Notes: generated from the letters alone by a model not told the origin. 64,000 bases of DNA from Prevotella sp. (GCA_017474515.1 JAFVHN010000077.1:1-64000); one strand, 5' to 3'; shown: positions 36,795 to 45,530, counted from the stretch's first letter. Numbers and translations: made by a program.

Positions 36795-37897
36795 CACTTT
36801 ATAGGCCTTGTTTTTGTCAAAATGAAACCGACCCCGATGCCGAAACCACCACCTACTATATGTGGGAAACCATGGCTGGGAAAAACTATTACCTCGGCGC
36901 GGCATGGGGAGAGTGGCACGACCCCAACCCAAATGGCAAAGGCGATGGAGAATTTGTGTATCTTGACCCCGACCGCTCATGCTGGACAACGGCCAGCGTG
37001 ATTGGCAACCAGACCAAGATGGACGTTGACGGCGACTTGATAACCATCGACGAGCTCTATCAATGGCGGCTCGTCTCGGAAGAAGAATTCATTTCCTTGC
37101 TCAACGAAGAGGAGATAGGGCTTAACCCCAGCATCTCGAGCCTGGTGCCCGACCGCGACTTCCCGCGCAACAGCGACACCTTCGAGAGTTGCTGGGTGAT
37201 GGAGGAAAAAGAGGGCGCCGACTATTCCACCCTGGGGCGCAGGGGCCTCACCTGGGGCATCTATGCCAATAAGCAAACTCAAAAAGCATATAACAACAAC
37301 AGCGAATTTTTTCCCAATGAGCCTTGGAACAAACCCGTAAGGACCAAAGCCCACTTTCAACAACAATATCGACAGGGCCCGCAATGGCTATCTCAACTTT
37401 GAGGGCATGGGCCGCACCTATACCTCGTTCGTAGTGCCCAAGCCCGGATGGTACCTGGTGCAGTGCTACGGCTTTGTGCAGAGCAGCCAGGGCCACGATG
37501 CCTACCTGTTCGCAAAAGTGGCGGGAAGCACCGAGACAATTTCCTACGGCGGAGAATCGAAAACCAACATCCACAAAGTTCCCTACAACACCTTCACAGG
37601 GAGAATAACCCTTGACCACCCCATCGCACAAAGCGGCAACCAGGATGCCATGGCCATCTACAGCATGTTCTATCATGAAGAAGAAGATGTGAACGAAGGC
37701 GTGGCCACCAATGTGGACCTGCCGCTGATAATGCCCTTGCCCGACGACACCAATGTCTATGACCTGCGCGGACGGAAGGTGGGAACACTGGGCAACACAG
37801 CCCTCCCCAAGGGCATCTACAGACGACCTCATCATTCCTATTAAGGAGCAGGACGATGACGATGAATGGGATGATGAATTCCTCGACATCGACTAAT
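36795..37897 (+). pseudogene. Decayed secreted-protein gene with at least two frameshifts
   Basis: Protein-like sequence runs in three frames in turn. The first (from about 36820; YYMWETMAGKNYYLGAAWGE) has no start or signal peptide. Near 37350-37365 the sense shifts to a second frame (FNNNIDRARNGYLNFEGMGR, then SFVVPKPGWYLVQCYGF), which ends at 37844 after a sorting-tail-like VYDLRGRKVGTLGNTALPKG. A third frame then gives the acidic end IPIKEQDDDDEWDDEFLDID to a TAA at 37895. The pattern matches large Prevotella secreted proteins of unknown function. The front is missing. Confidence 0.72.
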
Positions 37898-37913
37898 CAA
37901 TTCTTATAACCCA

Positions 37914-37955
37914 AAGTGAGTGAATTTTGCTCAGGCAAAATTCACTCACTTTTTT
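37914..37955 (+). terminator. Strong terminator after the pseudogene
   Basis: AGTGAGTGAATTTTGC pairs perfectly with GCAAAATTCACTCACT around TCAG, followed by T5-6. The stem may also stop transcription from the minus-strand gene at 37992, though no T tract is seen in that direction. Confidence 0.88.
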
Positions 37956-37991
37956 ACTTTTTCACCTTTTCACTTTTTACTTTTTACTCTT

Positions 37992-40013
37992 TCACCATCC
38001 CGGCCCGTGTCCTCCGCCGCCGTTGTACGACGTTGAGGCGGTGGCAGACGATGAGGAGTTGCCGTAGGTGACGGTGTAGCTGGTGCCTTGAGTCAGTCCG
38101 GCGCAGCTCACAAGGATGCTCTTTCCCTGTCCTCCGCCTCCGGGACCGCCGGGTCCTCCGGGCCATCCGCCGCCTTGTCCCGACGACGACGCTGTATAGG
38201 TGGTGGGCACGGTGAAGGTTGCCAGCACGTTGTTTCCGCTTTTCACGCTGACGGTGTTTCCGCCGCTGACGTTCCCCGATGTGGCCAATACGGGTTGCGA
38301 CCCTGTGGTGGCGGTCACGGCATTGTTGCCTCCGCCGATGGCCAAGACGTTTCCGCCGGTGATGTAGAGGTAATAATGCTCGGCGGCGTCGAGTCCGCAC
38401 TCGGGCGAGTTGGCACCGCATGCGATGACCGTTCCGCCGGTGATGTGGAGGTTGGCGTTGGAGTCGATGCCGTCGTTATTGGCAGCCACTGCCGTCACGT
38501 TTCCTCCGTTGAGATACATTTCACCCTTCGAGTTGATGGCGTCGTCGTAAGCGCTGACGTTGACCGTTCCGTCGTCGATGGTGAGCACCCCTTTTGTTTC
38601 CATTCCCTCGGCGTTGTTGCCCTTGGTGGTGATGGTGATGTCGCCTCCGGTGATGTGGATGTTTCCGTCGGCCTTGATGCCCTTTGCCGACGTGGTGTAG
38701 TTGTCGGCCACGCGGTCGGTGTCGCCCGTGTAGTTGGTGTTTTCGCTCGACCCGTTGTTATAGTAGAGTCCGCCGGTGGTGCTGATGGTCATGGTGCCGC
38801 CGCTGATGTCGAGTGTTCCGTCGCCGCTGATGCCTTTTCCTCCCGAGCCAGTGGCGGTCATGGTGAATGTTCCGCCGCTCACGGTCATGTTTCCGGCGCA
38901 TTTGATGGCGGCGCAGGCTGAAGTTTCCAGGTTTTCAGAGTCCCAAATTCCCTTTCCCTCGGTGCTGATGTTGAACGTTCCGCCGGTGATGTTCATGTCG
39001 CCGCCGCTCTTCATTCCCTTGGCGGCGTATGCGGCCGACGAACACACGATGTTGACGGCGGTGTTGTTGCCCAGGTCGTCGCTCACGGTGAAGAGCCCGT
39101 CGCAACGTATGCCCTTGGTGTCTTGTGCCGAAACATTCACGTTCACCGTGCCCCCTTGCAAGAGTATCTGCCCGTTCAGCTCGTCGTCGGCGTCGTCGGT
39201 GACTTCCACCTGAATGCCGTCGTCGCCGCAATTCTCCACGGTCACGTTTCCATTATTCATTTTCAGGTATTGCCCGATGTGCAATCCGTCGCTGGCAGCC
39301 TTGGTCACGTTGATTTGTCCGGTGAACGTCTTTTTAAGTTCCACATATTCATTGCCCTTGAAGGCGTGCTTGGCATTCCCGCTGATGGTGAGTGTGCCGT
39401 CGCCTTTCACCTCGGTATGGCCTTTCACCATGAAGCATGCCTTCTGTTCTCCGTCGGCAGCATCGGCAAGCGTGTTCTGCCCATTCACGATGAGGTCGAT
39501 GCGCTTGCCGTCGTTGATATATACGGCAAATCCCTGTTGGCTGGTCAGCGCGAGGTTGTTCATCTCGATGGTGGCCTTGTAGCTTCCGTTCATGCAGAAG
39601 GAGCCGTTGTCCGACGTTCCGCTGAGCCGGTAGGTGATTTCCTCGTCGGTGTCGTCGGCCTGGGTGATGGTGACGTGTGCCCCGTTCACGTCGGCATCCA
39701 CGCGGCTTGCTATGTTTCCGGCCACGATGACGGTGGCCTCCTGTCCGTCGTAGTTCACGCTCACGGTGTTGTCGTCCACGCTGCTGTGGTCCACATAGAT
39801 GCGTGTGATGTCGTCGGTGCTGAACGTTCGGTTCATAATGGTCAATGCGTTGCCCGCGTCGAACACCATGTTGCCGGTTTTCTCAGCCGGCATGGCATAG
39901 ATGACGTTGCCCAGCATCACGTTCATAGTCTGGGCCGTGGCCTGTCGCGGCGTGCAGAAAGTGGCAAAAAGTGCCACGAGGAGTGTTGTGCGGAAAAAAG
40001 ATAACTTTTTCAT
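37992..40013 (-). CDS. Secreted Cthe_2159-type beta-helix carbohydrate-binding protein
   Basis: This 673-residue protein has a signal peptide ending near PRQATAQ. Residues ~75-590 are repeats of beta-helix rungs (GTLTISGNAKHAFKG, DGTLDISGGTMTISTTGG, GGDITITTKGNNAEGMETKG), matching the Cthe_2159 family, whose founding member binds cellulose and acidic pectin. A Gly/Pro-rich linker lies near 628-645 (GGGWPGGPGGPGGGGQGK) before a short final domain. Its ATG overlaps the stop of the preceding small gene (ATGA, 40010-40013). No cut-site residues are claimed. Confidence 0.82.
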   Translation of the reverse strand: MKKLSFFRTTLLVALFATFCTPRQATAQTMNVMLGNVIYAMPAEKTGNMVFDAGNALTIMNRTFSTDDITRIYVDHSSVDDNTVSVNYDGQEATVIVAGNIASRVDADVNGAHVTITQADDTDEEITYRLSGTSDNGSFCMNGSYKATIEMNNLALTSQQGFAVYINDGKRIDLIVNGQNTLADAADGEQKACFMVKGHTEVKGDGTLTISGNAKHAFKGNEYVELKKTFTGQINVTKAASDGLHIGQYLKMNNGNVTVENCGDDGIQVEVTDDADDELNGQILLQGGTVNVNVSAQDTKGIRCDGLFTVSDDLGNNTAVNIVCSSAAYAAKGMKSGGDMNITGGTFNISTEGKGIWDSENLETSACAAIKCAGNMTVSGGTFTMTATGSGGKGISGDGTLDISGGTMTISTTGGLYYNNGSSENTNYTGDTDRVADNYTTSAKGIKADGNIHITGGDITITTKGNNAEGMETKGVLTIDDGTVNVSAYDDAINSKGEMYLNGGNVTAVAANNDGIDSNANLHITGGTVIACGANSPECGLDAAEHYYLYITGGNVLAIGGGNNAVTATTGSQPVLATSGNVSGGNTVSVKSGNNVLATFTVPTTYTASSSGQGGGWPGGPGGPGGGGQGKSILVSCAGLTQGTSYTVTYGNSSSSATASTSYNGGGGHGPGW

Positions 40014-40408
40014 TTCAGTGCGATTTTAGAGGTTTTCCCATTGGTCTTTACGATGTAGATGCCGGGTTTGAGCGTGCGGCGTGCGGCGGCCACGGAGTCG
40101 AAATGCCCCATGGCAACGCCCTCCAGTGTGTAGATGTCGGCACCGTCGTCGGCGATGGTCATCGCGAGCGACGATGTCTCGGTGTCGTTGGAAAAGTGCA
40201 TCGTTGAAAGGTCGGCAAGCTGGAAGGTCAACGAGGTGTCGGTGTTTTCCACCTTCATCTGCCCGTCGGCAAAGGTGATGACGAGGTTTTCCACGCTCAC
40301 CGACTGCCGTGTGCCGTCGGTTTTTTCCATGGTCAGCAGGGTGTAGTCGTCGGCCTGCGCCGCCATGGTCAGCGTAATGGCCGTCAGAGTTGACATTATT
40401 CGTTTCAT
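40010..40408 (-). CDS. Small secreted protein with type IX secretion-like C-terminal tail
   Basis: This 132-residue protein has a signal peptide (MKRIMSTLTAITLTMAAQA) and a middle with FADGQMKVENTDTSLTFQLA. It ends in TLKPGIYIVKTNGKTSKIAL, the sorting-tail pattern. It overlaps the following Cthe_2159-type gene by 4 bp, so the two are translated together. The middle resembles the opening of that protein (YVDHSSVDDNT and MNVMLGNVIYAMPAEKTGNM are the counterpart there), but I cannot name a family. Confidence 0.75.
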   Translation of the reverse strand: MKRIMSTLTAITLTMAAQADDYTLLTMEKTDGTRQSVSVENLVITFADGQMKVENTDTSLTFQLADLSTMHFSNDTETSSLAMTIADDGADIYTLEGVAMGHFDSVAAARRTLKPGIYIVKTNGKTSKIALK

Positions 40409-40464
40409 GTATGATTTGTTTTATGCCGCGGGCCAGCCCGTGGCGGGGTTGTTGTTTTATGTTG

Positions 40465-40472
40465 CAAAAGTA
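40465..40472 (-). promoter_or_regulatory. -7 box (TACTTTTG) of the 40408/40013 pair
   Basis: On the minus strand TACTTTTG lies 56 bp before the ATG at 40408. Confidence 0.5.
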
Positions 40473-40537
40473 GTTGTTCTTCGCTTTTCGGCCAAAAATT
40501 TTCGGCCAACGGCCCCTTTTCTTCAGCCAACGCTCCC

Positions 40538-40569
40538 AAAAAGGGCGGAGCCCCGGAAGGCCCCGCCCC
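40538..40569 (-). terminator. Terminator of the DUF3332 gene
   Basis: On the minus strand GGGGCGGGGCC pairs with GGGGCTCCGCCC (one wobble) around TTCC and is followed by TTTTT. Confidence 0.78.
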
Positions 40570-40591
40570 ATTATCATTCCGCCCGCGCTCT

Positions 40592-41146
40592 TTAACGGCT
40601 GGCGTAGAAGGAAGTGGCATCCACGGTGCTGCGCACAAGGTTGAGGCCGGCCTGGTCGGCGTTCACGGTGAGCTGCTGAGCGTCGGGCATGGTGACGGTC
40701 AGTGTGCCGTCGGCATTGTAGCGGAACAACTGGCGGGTGACGCCGTTCTGCTGGAGCGACCATGTGTCGTTCTGCTTGTCGTAGATGAAGTAGCTGAGTT
40801 CGCCGGTGGGGGCCTTCACCTCGTAGCCGTTCTTCAGCATGGTGACGGCATAGAGTTTTCCGTCGCTGCCCATCACCTGCTGGGTCTTGCCCACGTTGGA
40901 GGCCAGCGGGTTCTCGCCGCTCCAGAACTCAATGGTGTTGAGCACAATGGCATCAACAAACATGCACACGCTTCCCACGATGGGAAGAAGAATGATGCCC
41001 ACGATGCCGTTTACAAACTTGTTGCCGGTCATGTGCGTCTGCCAGTCGGCATACTTGTTGAACAGGCTGAAGGAGCCCACACACGAGCTGAATGCCACGC
41101 TGCCCAGGAGCAGCAGGGCCACTGCTTTAAGATTCATTTTCTTCAT
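40592..41146 (-). CDS. DUF3332-family lipoprotein
   Basis: This 184-residue protein has the lipobox SVAFSSC (Cys22). The DUF3332 features are a hydrophobic stretch (FVNGIVGIILLPIVGSVCMF, about 43-62), ending VDAIVLNTIEFWSGENPL, then a beta-rich C-terminal half. The function of the family is unknown; the position suggests an inner- or outer-membrane anchored protein. It is transcribed alone, with a -7 box upstream and a terminator downstream. Confidence 0.85.
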   Translation of the reverse strand: MKKMNLKAVALLLLGSVAFSSCVGSFSLFNKYADWQTHMTGNKFVNGIVGIILLPIVGSVCMFVDAIVLNTIEFWSGENPLASNVGKTQQVMGSDGKLYAVTMLKNGYEVKAPTGELSYFIYDKQNDTWSLQQNGVTRQLFRYNADGTLTVTMPDAQQLTVNADQAGLNLVRSTVDATSFYASR

Positions 41147-41182
41147 GATACTATGGTTTTAAATGATTAGAAAAAACTTCCG

Positions 41183-41190
41183 CAAAGATA
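41183..41190 (-). promoter_or_regulatory. -7 box (TATCTTTG) of the DUF3332 gene
   Basis: On the minus strand TATCTTTG lies 37 bp before the ATG at 41146. It forms a divergent pair with the plus-strand box at 41307. Confidence 0.55.
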
Positions 41191-41279
41191 CACATTATTC
41201 TTGAAAAGCGGAGCCTTTTTGCCATTTTATTGCTTTTTTGCCACATTTTCTGCACCCTTTGAGCGTTAATGTTCGCTAA

Positions 41280-41314
41280 TTGTGGCATTATGATACATTT
41301 TTAAGGTAACTTTG
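41280..41314 (+). promoter_or_regulatory. Promoter TTGTGG-N21-TAACTTTG
   Basis: A -33-like TTGTGG at 41280-41285 and a -7 box TAACTTTG at 41307-41314 lie 85 bp before the DUF3237 gene. It may also serve ruvB, 16 bp after that gene. Confidence 0.6.
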
Positions 41315-41398
41315 CGCGTGAAAAGATTGGGCGGCGGCGCCCCCTACCCGCCGCGCCGTTCTATAATCCCTTTGCTCAAACCATTCAACCCATACCGC

Positions 41399-41920
41399 AT
41401 GAAAAGATTTTTCCACCTCATCGTGCTTGCCGCCTTTGCCCTGATGGCCCGCGGCCAGGCCCCCGCCGTCGGTGCTCCCGCCGGCCCGTCGCTTGAATAC
41501 GTCCTCCAGCTGAAGGTCACGCTGGGCGAGGCCTTCACCGTTGGCGACACCCCTCACGGCCGCCGAACCGTCATTCCCATCACCGGCGGCACCTTTGAAG
41601 GTCCGCGCCTCAAGGGCACCATCCTTCCGGGAGGTGCCGACTACCAGATGGCCAACACCGCGATGAACCGCACGGAGATAGAGGCCATCTATTGCATTCG
41701 CACCGACGACGGCGTGAACATCCACATCCGCAACCGCGGAATCATTGCCACCTCGGCGGGCACCGACGGCCGCCCGGGCTTCTATTTCCGTTGCGCACCT
41801 CAGTTCGAGGCGCCCGCCGACAGCCCCTACGCATGGCTCAACAACGCGCTTTTCCTTTGCCAGCCCGACTTCTCGCCGGGGTTCCAGGGCATTGTGCTCA
41901 ACGTGTGGAAAGTCAACTAA
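41399..41920 (+). CDS. DUF3237-family secreted protein
   Basis: This 173-residue protein (from ATG 41399) has a signal peptide ([20 protein letters not shown]). The DUF3237 fold is recognisable: [48 protein letters not shown] and the tyrosine/tryptophan-rich [13 protein letters not shown] longer frame from 41312 begins inside the promoter and is rejected. The gene ends 16 bp before ruvB. The family's biochemical role is not established. Confidence 0.85.
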   Translation: MKRFFHLIVLAAFALMARGQAPAVGAPAGPSLEYVLQLKVTLGEAFTVGDTPHGRRTVIPITGGTFEGPRLKGTILPGGADYQMANTAMNRTEIEAIYCIRTDDGVNIHIRNRGIIATSAGTDGRPGFYFRCAPQFEAPADSPYAWLNNALFLCQPDFSPGFQGIVLNVWKVN

Positions 41921-41936
41921 ATCCCCCCGAAACTTC

Positions 41937-42971
41937 ATGAACGACAATTTTGACATCAGGCAAGAACAGCTCTCCAGCGCCGAAAAGGAGTTTGAAAACG
42001 CCCTGCGCCCCTTGCGCTTCGGCGACTTCAGCGGCCAGAAGAAGGTGGTGGAGAACCTCGAGGTGTTCGTAGAGGCGGCCAAATACCGCGGCGAACCGCT
42101 CGACCACACCCTGCTCCACGGCCCGCCCGGACTGGGCAAGACCACGCTGAGCAACATCATTGCCAACGAGCTGGGCGTGGGCTTCAAGCTCACCAGCGGG
42201 CCGGTGCTCGACCGTCCGGGCGACCTGGCCGGCATTCTCACTTCCCTGGAGCCGCGCGACGTGCTCTTCATCGACGAGATTCACCGCCTCTCGCCCGTGG
42301 TCGAGGAATACCTCTACTCGGCCATGGAAGACTACCGCATCGACATCATGATCGACAAAGGTCCCTCGGCAAGGAGCATACAGATAGACCTCAACCCCTT
42401 CACGCTGGTGGGCGCCACCACGCGCAGCGGCCTGCTCACCGCTCCCCTTCGCGCCCGCTTCGGCATCAACATGCACCTGGAATACTACGAGCCCGAAACC
42501 TTGGGGAAAATCCTTCGCCGCTCGGCGGCCATCCTTCGCGTGCCCATCAGCGACGACGCCGCCATGGAGATAGCCCGCCGCAGCCGCGGCACGCCCCGAA
42601 TTGCCAACGCCCTGCTGCGCCGCGTGCGCGACTTCGCACAGGTGAAGGGCAACGGGCGCATCGACACCGACATCACCAAGATAGCGCTCAGCGCCCTCAA
42701 TATCGACCAGTACGGCCTCGACGAGATAGACAACAAAATCCTGCTCACCATCATCGACAAGTTCCGGGGCGGACCGGTCGGCGTGTCAACCATCGCCACC
42801 GCCATCGGCGAAGATGCCGGAACCGTGGAGGAGGTCTATGAGCCCTTCCTCATCATGGAGGGATTTATCAAGCGCACACCCAGGGGACGCATGGTCACCG
42901 AGCTGGCTTACAGGCACTTCGGGCGGAATCCCTACCAGGGAAACATCATGGAGCCGACACTTTTTGAATAA
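41937..42971 (+). CDS. ruvB: Holliday junction branch migration helicase
   Basis: This 344-residue AAA+ ATPase drives Holliday junctions with RuvA. It starts at [20 protein letters not shown] (ATG 41937); an upstream frame extension overlaps the DUF3237 gene and is rejected. Walker A is [12 protein letters not shown], Walker B is FIDEIHRL, sensor 1 lies in VGATTRSG, and the arginine-rich [15 protein letters not shown] segment and the winged-helix C-terminus ([20 protein letters not shown]) are present. It is followed 20 bp later by coaD. Confidence 0.97.
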   Translation: MNDNFDIRQEQLSSAEKEFENALRPLRFGDFSGQKKVVENLEVFVEAAKYRGEPLDHTLLHGPPGLGKTTLSNIIANELGVGFKLTSGPVLDRPGDLAGILTSLEPRDVLFIDEIHRLSPVVEEYLYSAMEDYRIDIMIDKGPSARSIQIDLNPFTLVGATTRSGLLTAPLRARFGINMHLEYYEPETLGKILRRSAAILRVPISDDAAMEIARRSRGTPRIANALLRRVRDFAQVKGNGRIDTDITKIALSALNIDQYGLDEIDNKILLTIIDKFRGGPVGVSTIATAIGEDAGTVEEVYEPFLIMEGFIKRTPRGRMVTELAYRHFGRNPYQGNIMEPTLFE

Positions 42972-42991
42972 ACCTCAGCAAAAGAAAAAAG

Positions 42992-43453
42992 ATGAAAACA
43001 GGAATCTTCGTGGGGACCTTCGACCCCTTCACCATCGGCCACGACAACATCGTGCGCCGCGCTTTGCCGCTCTTCGACCGGCTCATCATCGGCGTGGGCG
43101 TGAACGAACGCAAACAATGCATGCAGGACGCCGACCTGCGAAAGCGCAAAATTCAGGACCTCTACCGCAACGAGCCGCGCATCACCGTAAAGACCTACAA
43201 CGACCTGACCACCGACTTTGCACGCCGCGAAATGGCCGACTATATAATAAAAGGTGTGCGCTCGGTGCGCGACTTTGAATACGAGCGCGAAATGGCCGAC
43301 ATCAACCGGCGGCTGTCGGGCGTGGAAACGCTCCTCCTGCTGGCAGAACCCGGCATGGAGAGCATCAGCTCAACGCTCGTCAGGGAGCTCATACACTTCG
43401 GAAAAGACGTCAGGCAGTTCCTGCCATCAAACAACAACACCCCGCTGACATGA
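42992..43453 (+). CDS. coaD: Phosphopantetheine adenylyltransferase
   Basis: This 153-residue enzyme makes dephospho-CoA from phosphopantetheine and ATP. The GTFDPFTIGH signature (Thr9, His17), the substrate loop IKGVRSVRDFEYE and the C-terminal SSTLVREL motif are intact. Its stop overlaps the next ATG (ATGA, 43450-43453), so it is translationally coupled to ybeY. Confidence 0.96.
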   Translation: MKTGIFVGTFDPFTIGHDNIVRRALPLFDRLIIGVGVNERKQCMQDADLRKRKIQDLYRNEPRITVKTYNDLTTDFARREMADYIIKGVRSVRDFEYEREMADINRRLSGVETLLLLAEPGMESISSTLVRELIHFGKDVRQFLPSNNNTPLT

Positions 43454-43860
43454 TTACCTACAACACCGACGGCGTGAAAATGCCGAAAATAAAAAAACGC
43501 GACACCACAACGTGGATCAGGGCCGTGGCCTACTCCTACGGCAAGAAGGTGGGCGACGTGGGATACATGTTCGTCAACGATGAGAAAATCCTCGAGGTGA
43601 ACCGCGAATACCTGGGCCACGACTACTTCACCGACATCATCACCTTCGACTATAGCGAGGGCGACACCATCGGCGGCGACGTGGTCATCTCGCTCGACAC
43701 CGTGAAGAGCAACGCCCAGCTCTTCGGCAAGGACTACGACGAAGAGCTGCACCGCGTCATCATTCACGGCATACTCCACCTGTGCGGCATCAACGACAAG
43801 GGTCCCGGCGAGCGCGAGCTCATGGAGGAGGCCGAAAACCGCGCCCTGGCCATGCGCTGA
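43450..43860 (+). CDS. ybeY: rRNA maturation RNase YbeY
   Basis: This 136-residue endoribonuclease acts in rRNA 3'-end processing. The metal motif reads HGILHLCGINDKGPGERELM: two His of the usual HGxLHLxGxDH are present and Lys stands where the third His is expected. I recall that close relatives in Bacteroidota also lack this His, so it may be a lineage trait. It overlaps coaD by 4 bp and ends before element E. Confidence 0.9.
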   Translation: MITYNTDGVKMPKIKKRDTTTWIRAVAYSYGKKVGDVGYMFVNDEKILEVNREYLGHDYFTDIITFDYSEGDTIGGDVVISLDTVKSNAQLFGKDYDEELHRVIIHGILHLCGINDKGPGERELMEEAENRALAMR

Positions 43861-43947
43861 ACGGCGCCGACGGCCTTTCCACCACCCCGCCACCGGCCCA
43901 CGGGCACGCTGGGCCGGGAAACCTACATTTGTGAAAAAGTGTTATAA

Positions 43948-44157
43948 ATGTTAATTTGTAAAGATTGTTTACCACACTTTCAATACACCGGCGAGTTTGA
44001 CCGCAAATTTCGGGGAGAAATCTTGAAGATCGAGAGGAGAGATCTTGAAGATTTCTCCCCGAAATTTGCGGTCAAAGTCGCCGCTTTTTTTAACCCTTGA
44101 TTATCAATGGTTTAGAAAGGGCCTCCCAAGAATGTTAATTTGTAAACATTTTTTACT
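43948..44157. repeat. Composite palindromic element, copy E (subtype 2)
   Basis: AATGTTAATTTGTAAAGATT (43948-43967) and AATGTTAATTTGTAAACATT (44131-44150) are the terminal direct repeats. The large inverted repeat spans 43996-44076 with 29 bp of perfect arm (TTTGACCGCAAATTTCGGGG and onward). The spacer TTGATTATCAA-like palindrome lies at 44097-44107. The loop holds AGATCTTGAAGAT twice. The gap 43861-44251 holds only this element and a promoter. Confidence 0.92.
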
Positions 44158-44220
44158 CCTTTCCTCTCTTAAAAAATTGAAATAATCAGCACGTTTTTTG
44201 ATTTTTCCGCCACATTTCCG

Positions 44221-44228
44221 TATCTTTG
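44221..44228 (+). promoter_or_regulatory. -7 box (TATCTTTG) of the acetyltransferase-like gene
   Basis: TATCTTTG lies 24 bp before the chosen ATG at 44252 and excludes the upstream ATG at 44198. Confidence 0.6.
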
Positions 44229-44251
44229 CATGTTATAAACAAAATACGGAA

Positions 44252-45409
44252 ATGACACCAGTTGAAATAAGAAAAGTGGTGACGAAGGGCGACCTCAAGA
44301 CCTTCATAGAGTTTCACTACGACCTTTACAAGGACAGTCCCTACGACGTGCCCAACCTCTATAGCGACGACGTGAAAACGCTGTCGAAGGACCAAAACGC
44401 GGCCTTCGACTTCTGCGAGGCCGAATATTTCCTGGCCTACAAGGACGGGCGGCTATGCGGAAGGGTGGCGGCCATCGTCAACCACAAGGCCAACAAGCGA
44501 TGGGGGCGCAAGAGCGTGCGATTCGGATGGATTGACTTCGTGGACGACATCGACGTGAGCCGCGCGCTGCTCAAGGCCGTGGAAGACTACGGGCGCGAGA
44601 AAGGCATGGAGGAGGTCATAGGGCCGCTGGGATTCACCGACTTCGACCCCGAGGGAATGCTCACCATGGGCTTCGAAGAGCTGGGAACCATGGCCACCAT
44701 CTACAACTACGACTACTACCCGCGCCACATGGAGCAGCTGGGGGGATGGGAGAAAGACAACGACTACGTGGAGTTTAAAATCTACGTGCCCGAGGAGGTG
44801 CCCGCCAAGATGGTGAAAATTTCCGAGCTCATCATGAAGCGCTACAACCTGCGCGTGAGGACGCTCTCCAAGCAGGAAATTTTCAAGGGCGGCATGGGGA
44901 AGAAGATTTTCGGCCTCATCAACAACACCTTCAAGGACCTCTACGGATTCTCGGAGCTCTCTGACAAGCAGATAGCGCAATATGTGGACATGTACCTGCC
45001 GCTGGCCGACCTCAACCTCATTCCTGTGGTGGAAGACTGGACCACCGACGAGCACAAGCTGGTGGGCGTGGGCATCACCATTCCCTCACTATCCTATGCG
45101 CTGAAGAAATGCCGCCGCGGAAGGCTGCTGCCCTTCGGATGGTGGCACCTGCTAAGGGCGCTGAAGTTCCACAAAACCAACATCGTGGACCTGGAGATGA
45201 TAGGCGTGTTGCCCGAATACCGGTCGAAGGGCGTCAACGCCCTGCTCTTCTATCACCTCATTCCGTGGTACAACAAATATGGCATTGAATGGGGTGAAAG
45301 CCAGGTGGAAATGGAAACCAACGAGAACGTGCAGAGCCAGTGGAGCTATTTCAACACCGTGAACCATAAGCGCCGCCGCTGCTTCAGAAAAGCTATTGAG
45401 AAAGCCTAG
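44252..45409 (+). CDS. GNAT-like N-acetyltransferase
   Basis: This 385-residue cytoplasmic protein has a GNAT-like N-terminal part (FLAYKDGRLCGRVAAIVNHK; ALLKAVEDYGREKGMEEVIG; GPLGFTDFDPEGMLTMGFEE) and a second half with a similar fold (MIGVLPEYRSKGVNALLFYH). The donor and target are unknown. Start at ATG 44252 (MTPVEIRKVV) fits the -7 box. Its stop codon TAG lies inside the first unit of a CCTAGG repeat array. Confidence 0.8.
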   Translation: MTPVEIRKVVTKGDLKTFIEFHYDLYKDSPYDVPNLYSDDVKTLSKDQNAAFDFCEAEYFLAYKDGRLCGRVAAIVNHKANKRWGRKSVRFGWIDFVDDIDVSRALLKAVEDYGREKGMEEVIGPLGFTDFDPEGMLTMGFEELGTMATIYNYDYYPRHMEQLGGWEKDNDYVEFKIYVPEEVPAKMVKISELIMKRYNLRVRTLSKQEIFKGGMGKKIFGLINNTFKDLYGFSELSDKQIAQYVDMYLPLADLNLIPVVEDWTTDEHKLVGVGITIPSLSYALKKCRRGRLLPFGWWHLLRALKFHKTNIVDLEMIGVLPEYRSKGVNALLFYHLIPWYNKYGIEWGESQVEMETNENVQSQWSYFNTVNHKRRRCFRKAIEKA

Positions 45410-45515
45410 AAAAGCCTAGGAAGCCCTAGGAAAACCTAGGAAAACCCTAGGAAGCCCTAGGACCTCCTAGGAAAACCTAGAAAAGCCTAGGAAAGCCTAG
45501 GAAAGCCCAGGAAGA
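45401..45515. repeat. 10 bp tandem array, CCTAGGAAA type
   Basis: Eleven CCTAG(G/A) cores follow each other at 10 bp spacing, with one 11 bp step, from 45405 to about 45511 (the last is CCCAGG). The first core supplies the TAG stop of the preceding gene and the array ends about 20 bp before the parE start codon. Confidence 0.93.
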
Positions 45516-45530
45516 AAAACCCCAAGAAAA

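Noticed and set aside
41745..41936. Longer ruvB frame from 41745
   Set aside because: It overlaps the DUF3237 gene in another frame, and RuvB normally begins near MNDNFDIR.
45401..45515. CRISPR array reading of the tandem repeats
   Set aside because: Units of 9-22 bp without distinct spacers, and no cas genes anywhere in the window. The same holds for the arrays near 2.5, 12.0, 52.8 and 55.9 kb.
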